The position numbers were made by a program, and so were the translations under genes. DNA of 64,000 nt from Microcebus murinus (Eukaryota > Chordata > Mammalia > Primates > Cheirogaleidae): assembly GCF_040939455.1 (NCBI RefSeq), contig NC_134122.1:34080001-34144000 (forward strand). Reading direction: 5' to 3'. Below the pieces are notes generated by a model. That model saw only the letters and a program-made list of their open reading frames with translations, ran no database searches and was not told the origin of the DNA. Every line of letters starts with the position of its first letter. The first letter of the stretch is position 1. Positions 33,193 to 46,100 of this stretch are shown piece by piece.

Positions 33193-35460
33193 CTTGGGAA
33201 GGGGAGACTGATTACTGAGAAATATATAAGGACCAGCCTCCTATCATAATTAATAAGGGTGGACAAGTGAGCCTCTTAGTATTTGTCATAAACTATGGAT
33301 TAAACTGGTTTACTGCCCATCTTTTTGTATACCAAACTCTAGTGTATAATAATAAAACATTTTTAATTTCGAAATTAGACTTAGAGCCTTTTGGTCTCAT
33401 TTTAAAATATTTTGATAGCCCTTTGGTTATCACAACAGGACCTAGTCTCTTAGGGGTCTTGGCCTGAGCTAATTATCCTAGTTATATCCAGTAGAAAGGG
33501 ATCCTACTGCTTGTCTGAGACTACACTGTCATCCTGATTGTTTGAGATCATGAGACAAATGGCTTTACTGTTTTTCCACTTGGCTTTTCTGCAGTGTAAA
33601 ACTATCTTCTAGAAGCTACCCAAAATGCCTTTCTTTTACTTGTTGAAAGATTTTAAGAAAGAGGGAGAGAGGGCTGTAAGGAAAAAGAAACCATTAACAT
33701 GACATGTTTCCTGTCCTTAGATGACTGTATTCCTACTGGTTTATTGTGAGTGCATTTGAGAAGGCCATCCCCTTGGTCATATCTCAGTTTACAATCTATA
33801 AAATTGGATTAGACAATGTTAATTCAATTAATGACTGTACTGAAAGTTTGTCTTAGTGTGCAGTGAATACAGGAGGGCAGCCTCTAATAATCTATGGATT
33901 TAATGACTGCAACTTTGAAGAGTGTTAAACTAAAGTGAAGTTCAGAATGGCTTGTTAACTGGGTTTATTAGCTGTTGACCTTCCCTTTCAGCATAATAGT
34001 GGCAGTCAGACCGAAGAGAGCACTAACGTCCTGATTAGCATTTATCTAAAGATAGGCTGCTGCCTATTCCACAGTAAATTAGTTCAATCAGCCATAAAGA
34101 GCTTAAGAAACATTTTCTGCTTTATAAAAAGAATTAGATGTTAGAACAGTTTCATCTGGCATAGCTCAGTGAAGATGGATTGAGCGCCTGAACATGCTTA
34201 TTTGAAGAAGGCGCTTTGAGGATATTGAGTAATTGAACAGATTTTCCCACAAGATTGATCAGGAGCCCTGGGTTCCCTGCACAATTGAATGATGCCCTAT
34301 TTTTGCTTTCTAATAAGAGTACTACATCTGCTCCTGTTTCTGTTAATTCATTCAGTGAAACTGCAAATCCATTTCTTTAGGACCTAGTATGCACTGTGTA
34401 TCAATTAGAAAATAAAAGAAATAGGATCTGTTTACAGAGTCTGTGTTATGATTGAAGAGATGAAAACTATACTAAAGCTTTAAACACACCACTTCCACTG
34501 ACACCAACAATAATGTAACTGAAAATAAGAAATTGTAAAACTTCATAATGACAGCTGCTACTTTTTGTATAATATATTCCTAGAGATCATTGTATAAAGT
34601 AAGTATATTTTCCCAAGGAAACTACTACATTTAGTAGTTGGGAGCAGTGTTTCTGACTAAGATCTTGGCATGAACTAAGTTCTTCTCACAGTGGGTTGTA
34701 AAAGCAAAAAGGCAAAAATTATAAACCTTTCTAATCATTTAAAAACTTAAATTATGATCCAGGTCTTTAAAAAAGGGCATAAATGTACTGTACAATTGAA
34801 TTTTATGAGGTGCCCCAATGTACTATTAAGTATACATAGAGCACATAAAATTCTAACTCTGCTGTATCGTAAATTTGACCTCACTGATATGAATAGACTA
34901 TATAGCAAACATTAATGAAATGTTTAATTAACATTCTCTTCACTTGCCTTTTTAGAATTTTGAAGGGCTTCCTAGGGACCATTTCAGTGGCCAACGTTTT
35001 CACAAAACAAAAGAACAAAACCCTTCCGTGAAAACTGCTATCTCAGTTTTGCTTCAGTGGAGATATTTCATTTAATTGGACTGATAAAACTAAATCTAAA
35101 TTTTATACCCCAAACTAGGATCATCCTTTAAAAAAAGAAGTGATTGAAACAGTTAAGTATTTGATGAAGCTTCCTGATGTCCCTTTTTGCCACTGTGTAC
35201 GCACATATCATTTATGTCTTTGTATTTTCCCCAAACTAAGGCCAGTGGGATATGAGTACTTCGTGAGGGACAGTGGTGCAGGTTAGAATGGAAGAGATGT
35301 AGGGCTATGGGCTTCAGACCCTGTTATGGCTCCCTGTAAGGTATTCTCCTCTCTAGCCTTCCATATAATTCCTATGTTGGTTTACTTTATTGCTTGGTCA
35401 TTCCAGGAAAAGTTCCTAGGAAGTCATACTTGAATGAACAGGTCAAGGCCTCTTTTTAAA
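33193..35460. other. Long repeat-poor segment, candidate conserved non-coding DNA
   Basis: About 2.2 kb without a recognisable mobile element. 33690-34370 is notable: homeodomain-type cores (TTAATGACTG twice, near 33827 and 33900; ATTAGCATTTA near 34036) and no stop-poor frame. A regulatory role is inference. Confidence 0.4.
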
Positions 35461-35795
35461 AAAGTCATTATGCTAAGTGAAAGAAAAGCCATTCACAAAA
35501 GGCTACATATTGTATGTCTCCATTTATAGGAAATGTCCAGAATAGGTAAAACTATGGAGATATAAAGTAGATATAAAGTCGTTGTGTAGGCTCAGGGAGA
35601 TTGGAAGTGGGTCAGGATGGGGAGTGACTGCTAATGGATGCAGAGTTTCTTTTTGAGGTGATAAAAATGTAAAATTAAATTGTGGAGATGGTTGCACAAC
35701 TATCTGAATATACTAAAAAACCATTGAGTTGTATACTTTATATGGGTGAATTGTATGGTATGTAAATTATACCTCAGTAAAGCTATTACGTTTAA
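35461..35795 (+). repeat. Old L1M 3' end
   Basis: 'ttatgctaagtgaaagaaaa', 'tgtatgtctccatttatagg' and 'aattgtatggtatgtaaatt' are the sequence of an old mammalian L1 3' region in sense orientation, with RT-ORF remnants decayed. Confidence 0.75.
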
Positions 35796-36309
35796 AAATG
35801 TACTAAATTTTATCAAGTTAAATGGGATGACCAAAAGGGGAAAGGTTTTAAATAGTAAGCATCCTATGTAATGTGATTGTGCATATATTTGTATAAATAT
35901 AATGTGTTTGATCTAAGTGTAAGCCAGATGGTGCTAGTCATAATGTGTATATATGAATACTAAAGAAATATGAAGGACCTTTAAATTTGAGAATGCCGTG
36001 CACTGGGAAGCAATGTGGGGCAACACCTATATGGCCTTAGGGTGGTGGCAAGTTTGGTTGTAGCTGTGAGCCCCTGGAGAAATTTGCAAGTAGTGGATAT
36101 TCCTTGGTAGAAAAAGACGTACAGCCAATGTTAAGAGGATTTAAGGAAGCAGAAACTAAGGAGGGGATGTTGAATTCAGTTCATTGTAGTTAGAAGAATA
36201 GATATGATACAAAATGGAAAAATAAAACAAAAAGAATATTTTATATTATACTAGGAGGAGAACATCATCATTTTAGGTCCACTAAGATGGAGAACAGAGC
36301 TCACTCATG

Positions 36310-36370
36310 GGTGAGCTAAAAAAAAATTGAGCTAAAAAAAGCTAAAAATAATTGAGCTAAAAAAAGTAGA
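36310..36370. repeat. GAGCTAAAAAA-type tandem repeat
   Basis: About four imperfect copies of a GAGCTA(A)n unit in direct tandem, probably slippage within an L1-derived A-rich tract. Confidence 0.7.
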
Positions 36371-36690
36371 GAGTAGAATTGTAGTTATTAGAGGTTGAGG
36401 AGAATGGGCAAGAGGGGAGGATAGTGAGACACTGGTAATGGATACAAAATTACAGCTAGCTAGGAAGAATAAGTTCTAGTGCTCTATAGTATAATAGGAT
36501 GAATATAATTTATTTTATATTTTCAAAAACCTGGACGAGAAGATTTTGATGTTCTCAGCACAAAGAAATGATAAATATTTGAGGTGTTAATTACCCCAAT
36601 TTTATCATTATACATTATATACATGTATACATGTCACTTTGTATCCCATAAATATGTGTAATTATTACATGTCAACTAAAAAGAAAATTT
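36370..36690 (+). repeat. Old L1M 3' end
   Basis: 'attgtagttattagaggttg', 'gatgaatataatttatttta' and 'tttgtatcccataaatatg' are an old L1 3' UTR in sense orientation. Confidence 0.65.
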
Positions 36691-37689
36691 TAAAAAGATG
36701 TAAAACAAAGACAAATTACAAATGATAAATGTCGATTTCTTTTTAACTGTATGGTGCTTACCTGGTGCCCTCTAAAAACTCAATGTCACAGAAGATGTTG
36801 AATAACATTCTTAGCAGTAGGTAAAGAGTTGGGAAAGGTGGTTTATAATTCTAATCTGTTTCCATGCTACATTAAATAAGTAACTCTGTTTTTCTTCCTC
36901 TCTTGAGTTCTTCTTACCCTGAGAGGATTGCACAAGGATCAAATGAGATACTATATACCCCATGCATTGTATTTAGTAAGAATGTAACAAATGTTTGTTA
37001 GTTTGAGGGAGAGAGGGAGGAAGGAAGGAAGGAAAGAAGGAATGTGCTTAGTAAACTAGAGTGATATTATATGCAAGGAATAGGGTTTACTGATTTATTC
37101 CTCTAGCCAAGTGTGTGAAGTTTATGAAAGCGGTAAGACTTTTTTGCAACAATACTATTTATAGCTATGAATGTCATTGCTGCATTTGGTAATTCGCTGG
37201 TAAATTTGGAGGCTCCTGGTATCACTATGTCCTTATGCTAATAACTCTGTACCTAGTGACAGTCTTAGCAGTTGTTAACAACTGACAGGTTGCAAATAGA
37301 AATCAAGCTCCATAGATGGATGGATTAACCTCCTTACTATGACTGAACTCTCTGCTGAGGTTTCCAGTCAGACTACCAAACATTGGTAGTTTTGCACATC
37401 TTGAATATGAGTGTCATACTCAGAATAATTCTACTTTTTATGAAGTTTTTGACATAGCATTGGATTTTTGAGATATCATTCCAGTATAACAAGTTACTTC
37501 TATCTGTGGCATCCAACCATTCTCTCCCCAGTGGAGACTGTGGCAACAGAACATTGGTATTCCCATTCCACACTTTATGCCACCCACTAAAGAATTTCAA
37601 ACTCATGTAGAATGGTTTTGATGACATGAGTTGGATGCCTTCTGTGAGGAATTCTACTGCGTGTGAATATCTTGTTGTTTGGCTTTTAA
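36691..37689. other. Unique DNA with a (GGAA)n microsatellite
   Basis: A purine repeat of GGAA/GAAA units lies at 37012-37041. The rest shows no recognised repeat or exon. Confidence 0.5.
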
Positions 37690-37850
37690 TTCCCTTTTGT
37701 TATCTAGCTCCTTATGAGCTGTATTACTTTAGGCAAGTGACTTGCCTCTCTAAGCTTCCATTTCCTCATATGTAAATGGGGGAAGTGATGGTATTGGCCC
37801 AGTGACATTGAGGAATTTGGGAAGCACTTGGCATACTACCTGTCAGGCAG
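37690..37850 (+). repeat. MIR SINE
   Basis: Sense MIR: 'ctttaggcaagtgacttgcc', 'ccatttcctcatatgtaaat', 'gcacttggcatactacc'. Confidence 0.75.
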
Positions 37851-38334
37851 AATACAGTCCTCCTTCAAGGCTGTTATGTCAGTGGTACCTGAAAGGGAGA
37901 AGTGAGGTATTCATGTTTTTAAGGTATTGATGTTTTTGTTGTATTTGATTTGTTTTGTTTTTGTCTAGACTTGCCATATTATAGCTATATCAGGATTGTT
38001 AAGGGCATTGTCAATCATATTTTCAAAAATTGTATGGACTCTTATAATTTAGTATAAGCTGCACAAAATTAAGTGGAAGAAACTTGTATTTTAGTGTTAG
38101 CTATTGGACCTTCCATCACTGCTGCTTGGTTCTTTTATGAAATGAGAGAATGGAATCAGTTGGTCTTTTATTCTTCTTCTAAGACTACATGATCATATAG
38201 TCTTGCACAATTAATTTCTTCTTCTCCCTCATTTCCTCTTACCACATTCTTTGTCTTTAATCTCTGACACTTTTTTTCTGTACATTTCCTTCAATCCTCC
38301 TCCTATCCATCCTTTCATACATCCTAAAAATTGG

Positions 38335-38815
38335 TACAGTATACCTACTATGAGGCAAGCAGTATATTAGGAGCTGAATATATAATGTTGAAAAATACAG
38401 ACATGGTTCCTGTGCTAATGGAATTTACAGTTTAGTGGGGAAAGTGCAGGCAACACAAATAAAGAATAATTACAAAATGTGATAAGTGCTATGAAAGAAC
38501 AGGACAGACTATTGTGAGTGAGTAAACAAATACCTGACATAGTTTAAATGACTTTTCTCAAACCAAACTTCCAAAAGGTGGAGGGTCTGGCCAGGGGTGG
38601 TTTGAAAGGTAGAACAACACAGCATACAGGGCCCAAGGCAAGAAAGCACTGGACTGTTTTCAGGCATGGGAAGGCCAGTGTGGCTTGGAGTGTGGTCAGT
38701 AAGAGTAAGACTAGAAAGACATGCCAAGTTTGAGGCCAAGTTCAGAATTTCACATTTTATATTAAGTACAGCGGGATCTCTATGAGAAATTTTAAATAAC
38801 GACAAAAGCTGATCT
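38335..38815 (-). repeat. L2 LINE 3' region
   Basis: Inverted L2: 'tatgaggcaagcagtatatt', 'ggaatttacagtttagtggg', 'gtgataagtgctatgaaag', then 'aaggccagtgtggcttgg'. It runs further into the L2 body than most copies here. Confidence 0.7.
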
Positions 38816-39489
38816 GTTTTTTTAAAAATACACTTTAATTTTCCATTAATCTTAACACAAAATAGTGTATTATACCTAATGTGAATGTACTTTTAGGCTG
38901 GGCAGGAAGTATCCTGTGACCTAAGATAATTAATACTGCTTCTAACAGAGGAGAAGCCTTAGTTTCCTAGAGTTTTCTACCTTTTTTCTCCTCTATCTCT
39001 GTCCCACTCTGATTCTAGCCACTTCTGCACTGCATTTGCTTACCTCTGCTTCTTTTCCACAGTCCTTTGGCCCTTGAAATGCTATGAGAGCAGCAGTAAC
39101 AGCCACCCAGAGACCTTTAGAAAGTTGATATGCCTTGGATCTGTGAAGGGCTAGGAATTGCAGAAGCATTAGAAGACTTGCCAAAATATTCAAGAGAAAT
39201 GCCTCTTCCAGCAGGAATTCAAAAGCCAGTCAGCAAAACTAATGTCACAGGTTGTGCAGGCCCTGAGACCTTGACTAAGCTAATTCTTTTGCCAGTCAGT
39301 TAAATGCACTTAGCAAGTGAGTTCATTACATGTAAGATTTTGTTGACATTTGGTGGGGACGCAGAGGGCCTAAGAATGTAAAAGGCACACAGGTTCTTTC
39401 CCTAAAACTGTGGTCTAATTCAGTAATGTACCTCTGGAAGATCATTTTGAACATAGTCCTGGTAAATATTTGACAGATATGTTTCAAAT
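38816..39489. other. Unique DNA
   Basis: No recognised repeat or exon. Confidence 0.4.
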
Positions 39490-39985
39490 ATATTTATACA
39501 ATATATTAATACAATGGAATATTATTCAGCCTTTAAAAAGGAGAAAATCCTGTCATTTGCCACAATATGGATGGGATCTGGAGGAAGCGATGCAAAGTAA
39601 AATAAGCCAGACGTGGAAAGAAAAATATTGCATAATCTCATGTATGTAGAATCTAAAAAAAAAATCAAAAATACAAGACTGGGGTTGGTTGGAAGAAAAT
39701 AGGGGATGTCTGTGGGTCAAAGTTACAAAGTAGCATGTTTGTAGGATGAATAAATCTAAATATCTAATGTACACCATGAGGAATATAGTTAATAATAGTG
39801 TGTTGTATCATGAGTTTTGCTAAATGAGTAGATTATAGCTGATCTTGCCACAGGGCATAAAAATGGGTAACTGAGATGATGCATGTTGTTATAATTTGTT
39901 TTACAGTAGTAACCTTTTTACTATATATGTCTCCTATAACATCATTTGTATACCTTAAATAAATAATACAATTTAAAATAATCAT
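39490..39985 (+). repeat. L1 3' end, old primate/mammalian type
   Basis: Sense L1: 'acaatggaatattattcagc' (the conserved YYS-type end of ORF2), 'aatctcatgtatgtagaatc' and 'gaggaatatagttaataata', ending in an A-rich stretch. It belongs to an older subfamily than the element at 42708. Confidence 0.8.
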
Positions 39986-40164
39986 ATTGTAAAAAATTTT
40001 AAATGTAGACAATTTAAAAACATTTTTAAAACATAATCATTTAAAATTATAATGTTATTTTACAAATTGTCAACTTTTCCTTTACAAATTGTCAGCTAGA
40101 AACTCACTACTCTTTTTTTTAGCCTAAATTGGTAATATCTAGAGACAGAAGCATTTTCATGTGA

Positions 40165-40370
40165 TGACTAAAAATATGGTCATTGAGTTAAACACTGGGT
40201 CTGCACTCTGCTGTGCCACTTCCTGGCCATGTCTCAGTTTTCTTGTCCGTGTAATGAAGATAATAGTGTCCACTTCTTGGTGTTATTATAGAATTAAATA
40301 ATATATTACATGTAAAACATTGAGTGTAAAACCTAGTAGATATTAAGCACCTAGTAAATGTTAGCTATTA
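40165..40370 (+). repeat. MIR SINE
   Basis: Sense MIR: 'gtgccacttcctggccatg', 'cagttttcttgtccgtgtaa', 'tagatattaagcacctagta'. Confidence 0.65.
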
Positions 40371-41070
40371 AAAATATATAGGTTATGACTTGTGCTTTTA
40401 AGAACTTAATCTGTAAACATCCTACCCTACCTTAATTTCAGTTGAATGAGAGCCAAGTTGAAGAATAGTGAAAGATAAAACAGAGAAAGCAGAAATGAGA
40501 TAGTGGATAGAGAAGTTTCTTTAGGGAGGATGTATCCTGACCAGTGGCATTTGACAGAAATGGTTCTGACAGGTGACTGTGGAATGGACTGTGCTGAGGG
40601 AGAGAGGAGGCAGTGCTGAGAAGTGCTGAGAGGCTCTGGTAGTGATCTGAGAGTTATCCACAGCATGGCGTACCTTCAACCTAGAAACCAAATGTTATAA
40701 AACATTCAGCTAATTTCTTCATCCTACTCATCCAGCATTTTCATTGTTTACAAATGATGGAGAGACTAGATTATATTTATTTTCTGGTAACTCTTTTGGT
40801 TTCCAAAGAGAGACATACATTCATAAGTGTTGCTGCCCATGCAATTCCAAATATGTGTCTCCTGAGCCAGGCATAACTGGTCATTTGCAGAGAAAACTTG
40901 ATCCAGGTTTATGCCTTATACCCTCTCTCACCAGGCACTCTTGCCTAAGTGTGAAAATTAGTCAGGCTTAAAAATAATTGATTCTTTTTATTATTTTTAT
41001 TATGTTTTGAAGAACATATCTCAGTTTTGTAGGAAAGTTGCATAGGTACATGCCTGTAATAAAAATTCTG

Positions 41071-42067
41071 ATTAAATTATAAAACTTCTGCACAGCCCAG
41101 GAAACAATCAGCAGAACAAATGGACAACTTATAGATGGGAGAAAATATTTGCATGCTATATATCCAATAAAGGGATAATAACCAGAATCTACAAAGAACT
41201 CAAGCAAATCAGCAAGAAAAAAACAAACTTCATTAAAAAGCAGGCAAAAGACAGGAACAAAAGCTTTTCAAAAGAAGATAGACTTTTGACTTGTAAACAT
41301 ATGAAAAAATTCTCAACATCACTAATCATCAGAGCAACGCAAATTAAAACCGTAAGAGATTTCACCTAATTCCAGTGAGAATGGCTTTTATCAAAAAGTT
41401 CCCAAACAGTAGATACTGGCATGGGTATGGAGAGATAGGAACGCTTATGCACTGTTGGTGGGACTGCAAACTAGTGCAATCTCTATGGAAAATAGTATGG
41501 AGATACCTCAAAGAACTATAAAAGTAGACCTACCATTTGATCCAGCAATTTCACTACTGGGTATTTACCCAAAGGGAAAAAGTCACGTTAGCAAAAAGAT
41601 ACCTGCACTAGAATGTTTATTGCAGCACAATTCACAGTTGTAAAGATGTGGAATCAACCCAAGTGTCCATCAGTTCATGAGTGGATTAATAAAATGTGGT
41701 GCATGTATACCATGGAATACTATTCAACCATAAAAATGTATTAATACCTTTTGCAACAATCTGGATGAAACTGGAGACTATTCTCCTAAATGAAATATCA
41801 CAAGAATGTTAAAACAAACATCACATGTACTCACTATTAAATTGCAACTAACCAGTCAACACTCATCTGTACAGATGGAAATAAAACACAACAGAAATCA
41901 TGCAGGGGAGGGTAGCAGGAGGGGAGAGGCAAAATCATACCTAATGGGTACAATGTGCACTATCTGGGTAATGGGCACACTTACAGCTTTGACTCAAGCA
42001 GTACAAAAGCAATCCATGTAATCAAAACATTTGGACCCCCATAATATTCTGAAATAAAAGAAAAAAG
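41071..42067 (+). mobile_element. 5'-truncated L1, ~1.0 kb
   Basis: Sense L1 covering the last third of ORF2 and the 3' UTR. It includes the Cys-rich-domain region near 41440 and the segment encoding PFDPAISLLGIYP near 41531-41570, then the 'cccccataatattctg' end and an A-rich tail. AAAAATTCTG (41061-41070) and AAAAAGTTCTG after the tail form a probable target duplication with one indel. ORF2 here is frameshifted and stopped. At the codon homologous to the young L1's premature stop it has CAA (Gln). Confidence 0.85.
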
Positions 42068-42109
42068 TTCTGCCACGATTTGTCTATAAATGGCTTTGGT
42101 TCGGTAAGT

Positions 42110-42365
42110 CCCCATGGTATAGAGCTAAGACCATGGGCTTGGCAGTCAAATAGACCTAATGCAAGCGCCAGCTCTTAATAGCAGTGTGTCTTTAGGCAAG
42201 TAATCTTACTTCTCTGAGCCCCGGGTTCCTTATTTGGAAAGTGGAGTTATGATACCCATATACCTTATAAGATTATTATAAAATTGGTGACAATATATAT
42301 GAAAAGCTCCCAGCAACAGTGCCTGCTACCTGATAGGCAACCCCCCAATTTTACCTATTGTTGGT
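42110..42365 (+). repeat. MIR SINE
   Basis: Sense MIR, nearly full length: 'gtatagagctaagaccatgg', 'gcaagtaatcttacttctc', 'acagtgcctgctacctga'. Confidence 0.75.
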
Positions 42366-42692
42366 ATTACTTAATGGTGCTTACTTACAAACAGAATCCA
42401 TACTGCAAAAGTAAATACTCAAAAGAATTTTTAAAATTCACTATAAATTTTCAGATGAAGCTCTTATCCATTTAATGATTTATTTTTAATAGTCAAATTA
42501 TTCAAAGGGATTCTTCCCAGTTCCTACATGTCATACGGTTTAAACATCTTCAAATTAATTTATTGCTTTTGTTTTTTTTTAACTTTTATGACATGTTTTT
42601 AATATATTATGCCTAAGGTACAGATTTGCTTCATAATAAAATAGGTTTTAGATCTCTAAATATTCACATTTTGTAATTTCTTAAAAGTGCAA

Positions 42693-42707
42693 CCACTGCA
42701 ATTCTTT
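42693..42707. repeat. Target-site duplication, left copy, of full-length L1
   Basis: CCACTGCAATTCTTT, repeated exactly at 49354-49368. The TTTT/AA context at its end fits an L1 endonuclease cut. Confidence 0.95.
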
Positions 42708-42941
42708 TAATTCTTTTTTTTTCTTTTTTATTGTGGCATATTATGGGGGTACAGATTTTAAGGTTTCAATAAATGCCCATTTCCCCCCCTCCCCCCACAA
42801 GTCTGAGTCTCCAGCATGATCATCCCCCAAATGGTGCACATCTCACTCATTATGTATGTATATACCTGCCCCCCTCCCCCCTCCCACCTGCCCAATACCT
42901 TATTACTGTAGTACCTATGTGACCACTTAGGTGCTGTTCAG
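42708..42941 (-). other. L1 3' UTR with G-rich tracts and A-rich tail
   Basis: On the minus strand two guanine-run clusters (complements of 42782-42798 and 42869-42888) can each form a G-quadruplex-type motif. They are followed by 'gtacccccataatatgcc' and the A-rich tail. A G-rich polypurine tract is a known feature of mammalian L1 3' UTRs. The same end is found at 19668-19762. Confidence 0.8.
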
Positions 42942-43169
42942 TTAATACCAATTTGCTGGTGAGTATATGTGGTGCTTATTTTTCCATTCTTGGGAAACTT
43001 CACTTAATAGTATGGGTTCCAGCTCTAACCAGGAAGATATAAGATGTGCTATGTCACCATTGTTTCTTAGAGCTGAATAGTACTCCATGGTATACATATA
43101 CCACATTTTATTAATCCATTCTTGGATTGATGGACACTTGGGCTGTTTCCACAGCCTTGCAATTATGAA

Positions 43170-46100
43170 TTATGCTGCTATAAACATTCGAGTGCAGGTG
43201 TCTTTTTTGTAGAGTGTCATTGGATCTTTTGGGTAGATGCCCAGCAATGGGATTGCTGGATCAAATGGTAGAATCACTTGTATCGCTTTAAGGTATCTCC
43301 ATATTGCTTTCCACAGAGGTTGTACTAGTTTGCAGTCCCACCAGCAGTGTAGGAGTGTTCCTCTCTCTCCGCAACCACGCCAGCATTTATTGTTTGGAGA
43401 TTTTTTGATAAAGGCCATTCTCACTGGGGTTAAGTGATATCTCATTGTGGTTTTGATTTGCATTTCCCTGATGATTAGAGATGTTGAGCATTTTTTCATA
43501 TGTTTGTTGGCCATTCTTCTGTCTTCTTTAGAAAAGTTTCTGTTCAAGTCCTTTGCCCACTTTTTAATGGGATTATTTGATTTTTTCTTCCTGACTTTCG
43601 TGAGTTCTACGTATATTCTAGTTATCAGTCCCTTATCGGATGCATAGGATGCAAAAATTTTCTCCCATTCTGTAGGTTGTCTGTTTACTTTCATGACTAT
43701 TTCTTTGGCTGTGCAGAAGCTTTGTAGTTTGATCATGTCCCATTTATTTATTTTTGTTGCTGCTGTGATTGCCTTTGGGGACTTCCTCATAAACTCTTTG
43801 CCCAGGCCGATGTCTAGGAGAGTGTTTCCAACTTTTTCCTCTAGAGTTCTAATAGTTTCATACCTTAGGTTTATGTCTGTTATCCAGCGTGAGTTGGTTT
43901 TTGTGAGAGGTGAAAGGTGTGGGTCCTGTTTTAGCCTTCTACAGGTGGCTATCCAGTTTTCCCAGCACCATTTATTGAAAAGGGATTCTTTTCCCCAGCG
44001 TATGCTTTTGTCTGCTTTGTCAAAGATTAGATGGCTATATGAGGATGGTTTTATCTCAGGATTCTCACATCTGTTCCACTGGTCAATATTCCTATTTTTG
44101 TGCCAATACCAGATTGTTTTAATTACTACAGCTTTGTAGTATAGTTTGATATCTGGCATATTAATGCCTCCCATTTTGTTTTTGTTGCCTAGAATTGCTC
44201 TTGATATTCGGGGTCTTCTTTGGTTCCATATGAAGCGTAAAATTATTTTTTCTATATCTCTGAAGAATGCTGATGGGATTTTAATAGGTATTGCATTGAA
44301 TCTGTAGATCAGTTTGGGTAGTATAGACATTTTGATGATATTGAGTCTGCCGATCCACGAGCATGGTATGGATTTCCATCTGTTTACATCCTCTGCTATT
44401 TCCTTCCTCAGTGTTTCATAGTTCTCCCTGGAGAGGTCTTTTACGTCCTTGGTTAAGTATATTCCTAGGTACTTTAATTTCTTTGTTGCTATTGTAAAGG
44501 GAATTGAGTCTTTGATTTGGTTCTCAATTAGATTGTTGTTGGCGTATACGAATGCCTCTGATTTCTGTGTATTGATTTTGTATCCTGAGACTTTACTAAA
44601 TTCATTGATCAATTCCAGGAGTTTCTTGGTTGAATCTTTGGGATTTTCTAGATACAATATCATATCATCAGCAAACAGTGAAAGTTTGATCTCTTCTGCC
44701 CCTATTTGGATACCTTTGATTCCGTTTTCCTGTCTGATTGCTGTAGCCAAGATTGCCAGCACTATGTTGAACAGAAGTGGAGATAGTGGGCAGCCTTGTC
44801 TGGTTCCAGTTCTAAGTGGGAATGATTTCAATTTTTCCCCATTCAGTATGATGTTGGCTATGGGTCTGTCATATATGGCTTGTATCATTTTTAGGTATGT
44901 CCCTTCTATGCCTATTTTCTTAAGTGTTCGTATCATGAAAGGGTGTTGAATATTGTCAAAAGCTTTTTCTGCATCTATTGAAAGAATCATGTGGTCTTTG
45001 TTTTTATTTCTGTTTATGTGGTGAATTGCATTTATAGATTTACGTATGTTGAACCATCCCTGCATCCCTGGGATGAAGCCCATTTGGTCGTGGTGGATTA
45101 TTTTTTTGATAAGTGTCTGGATTCGGTTAGCTAAGATTTTGTTGAAAATTTTTGCATCTATATTCATTAGGGATATTGGTCTGTAGTTTTCTTTTTTTGT
45201 TGCATCCTTTCCTGGTTTTGGTATCAGAGTAATATTCGCTTCATAAAAGGTGTCGGGGAGGTTTCCGTTCTTCTCAATGTTGTGGAATAGTTTCTGCAAG
45301 ATAGGTACTAGTTCTTCTTTGTAAGTATGGTAAAATTCAGGTGTGAAGCCATCTTGACCGGGACTTTTCTTTTTAGGGAGATTTTTAATTGCTGTTTCTA
45401 TTTCAGCTGTTGAGATTGGTCTGTTCAGGGAATCTATTTCTTCCTGGTTGAGCCTAGGGAGGGTGTGTGTTTCTTGAAATTTGTCCATTTCCTCCACATT
45501 TTCCAGTTTGTGTGCATAAAGATTTTTGTAGTATTCATAAATTGTATCTTGTATCTCTTTGGGATCAATTGCGATATCTCCTTTTTTATTCCTGATGGAG
45601 CTTATTAGAGATTTCTCTTTTCTGCTTTTCGTTAGCTTAGCCAGTGGTGTGTCAATTTTGTTTATTTTTTCAAAGAACCAACTTTTTGTTTTATTAATCT
45701 CCTGAATAGCTTCCCTGTTTTCAATTTCATTTAGTTCTGATTTGATCTTGTTGATTTCACTTCTTCTGCTGGGTTTGGGGTTGGTCTGTTCTTCTTTTTC
45801 CAGCTCTTTGAGTCGTTTCATTAGATTGTCTATTTGTGATCTTCTTGTCTTTTGGTTATAGGCATTTATGGAGATAAACTTTCCTCTCAGAACTGCTTTA
45901 GGTGTGTCCCAGAGGAGTTGATAACTTGTCTCTCCATTGTCGTTTTCTTCATAGACTTTTTTTATTTCCGTCTTGATTTCTTCATTTATGAAGTAATCAT
46001 TTAGTAGGAGGTTGTTTAATTTCCACGTTTTTGTGTAGAAATGTGAGTTTCTGTTAGGGTTGATTTCTAGTTTTATTCCACTGTGATCTGAGAAGGTACA

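Noticed and set aside
36310..36370. Repeats that might be a short CRISPR-like or regulatory array
   Set aside because: Units are short, A-rich and irregular; slippage in a primate genome explains them.
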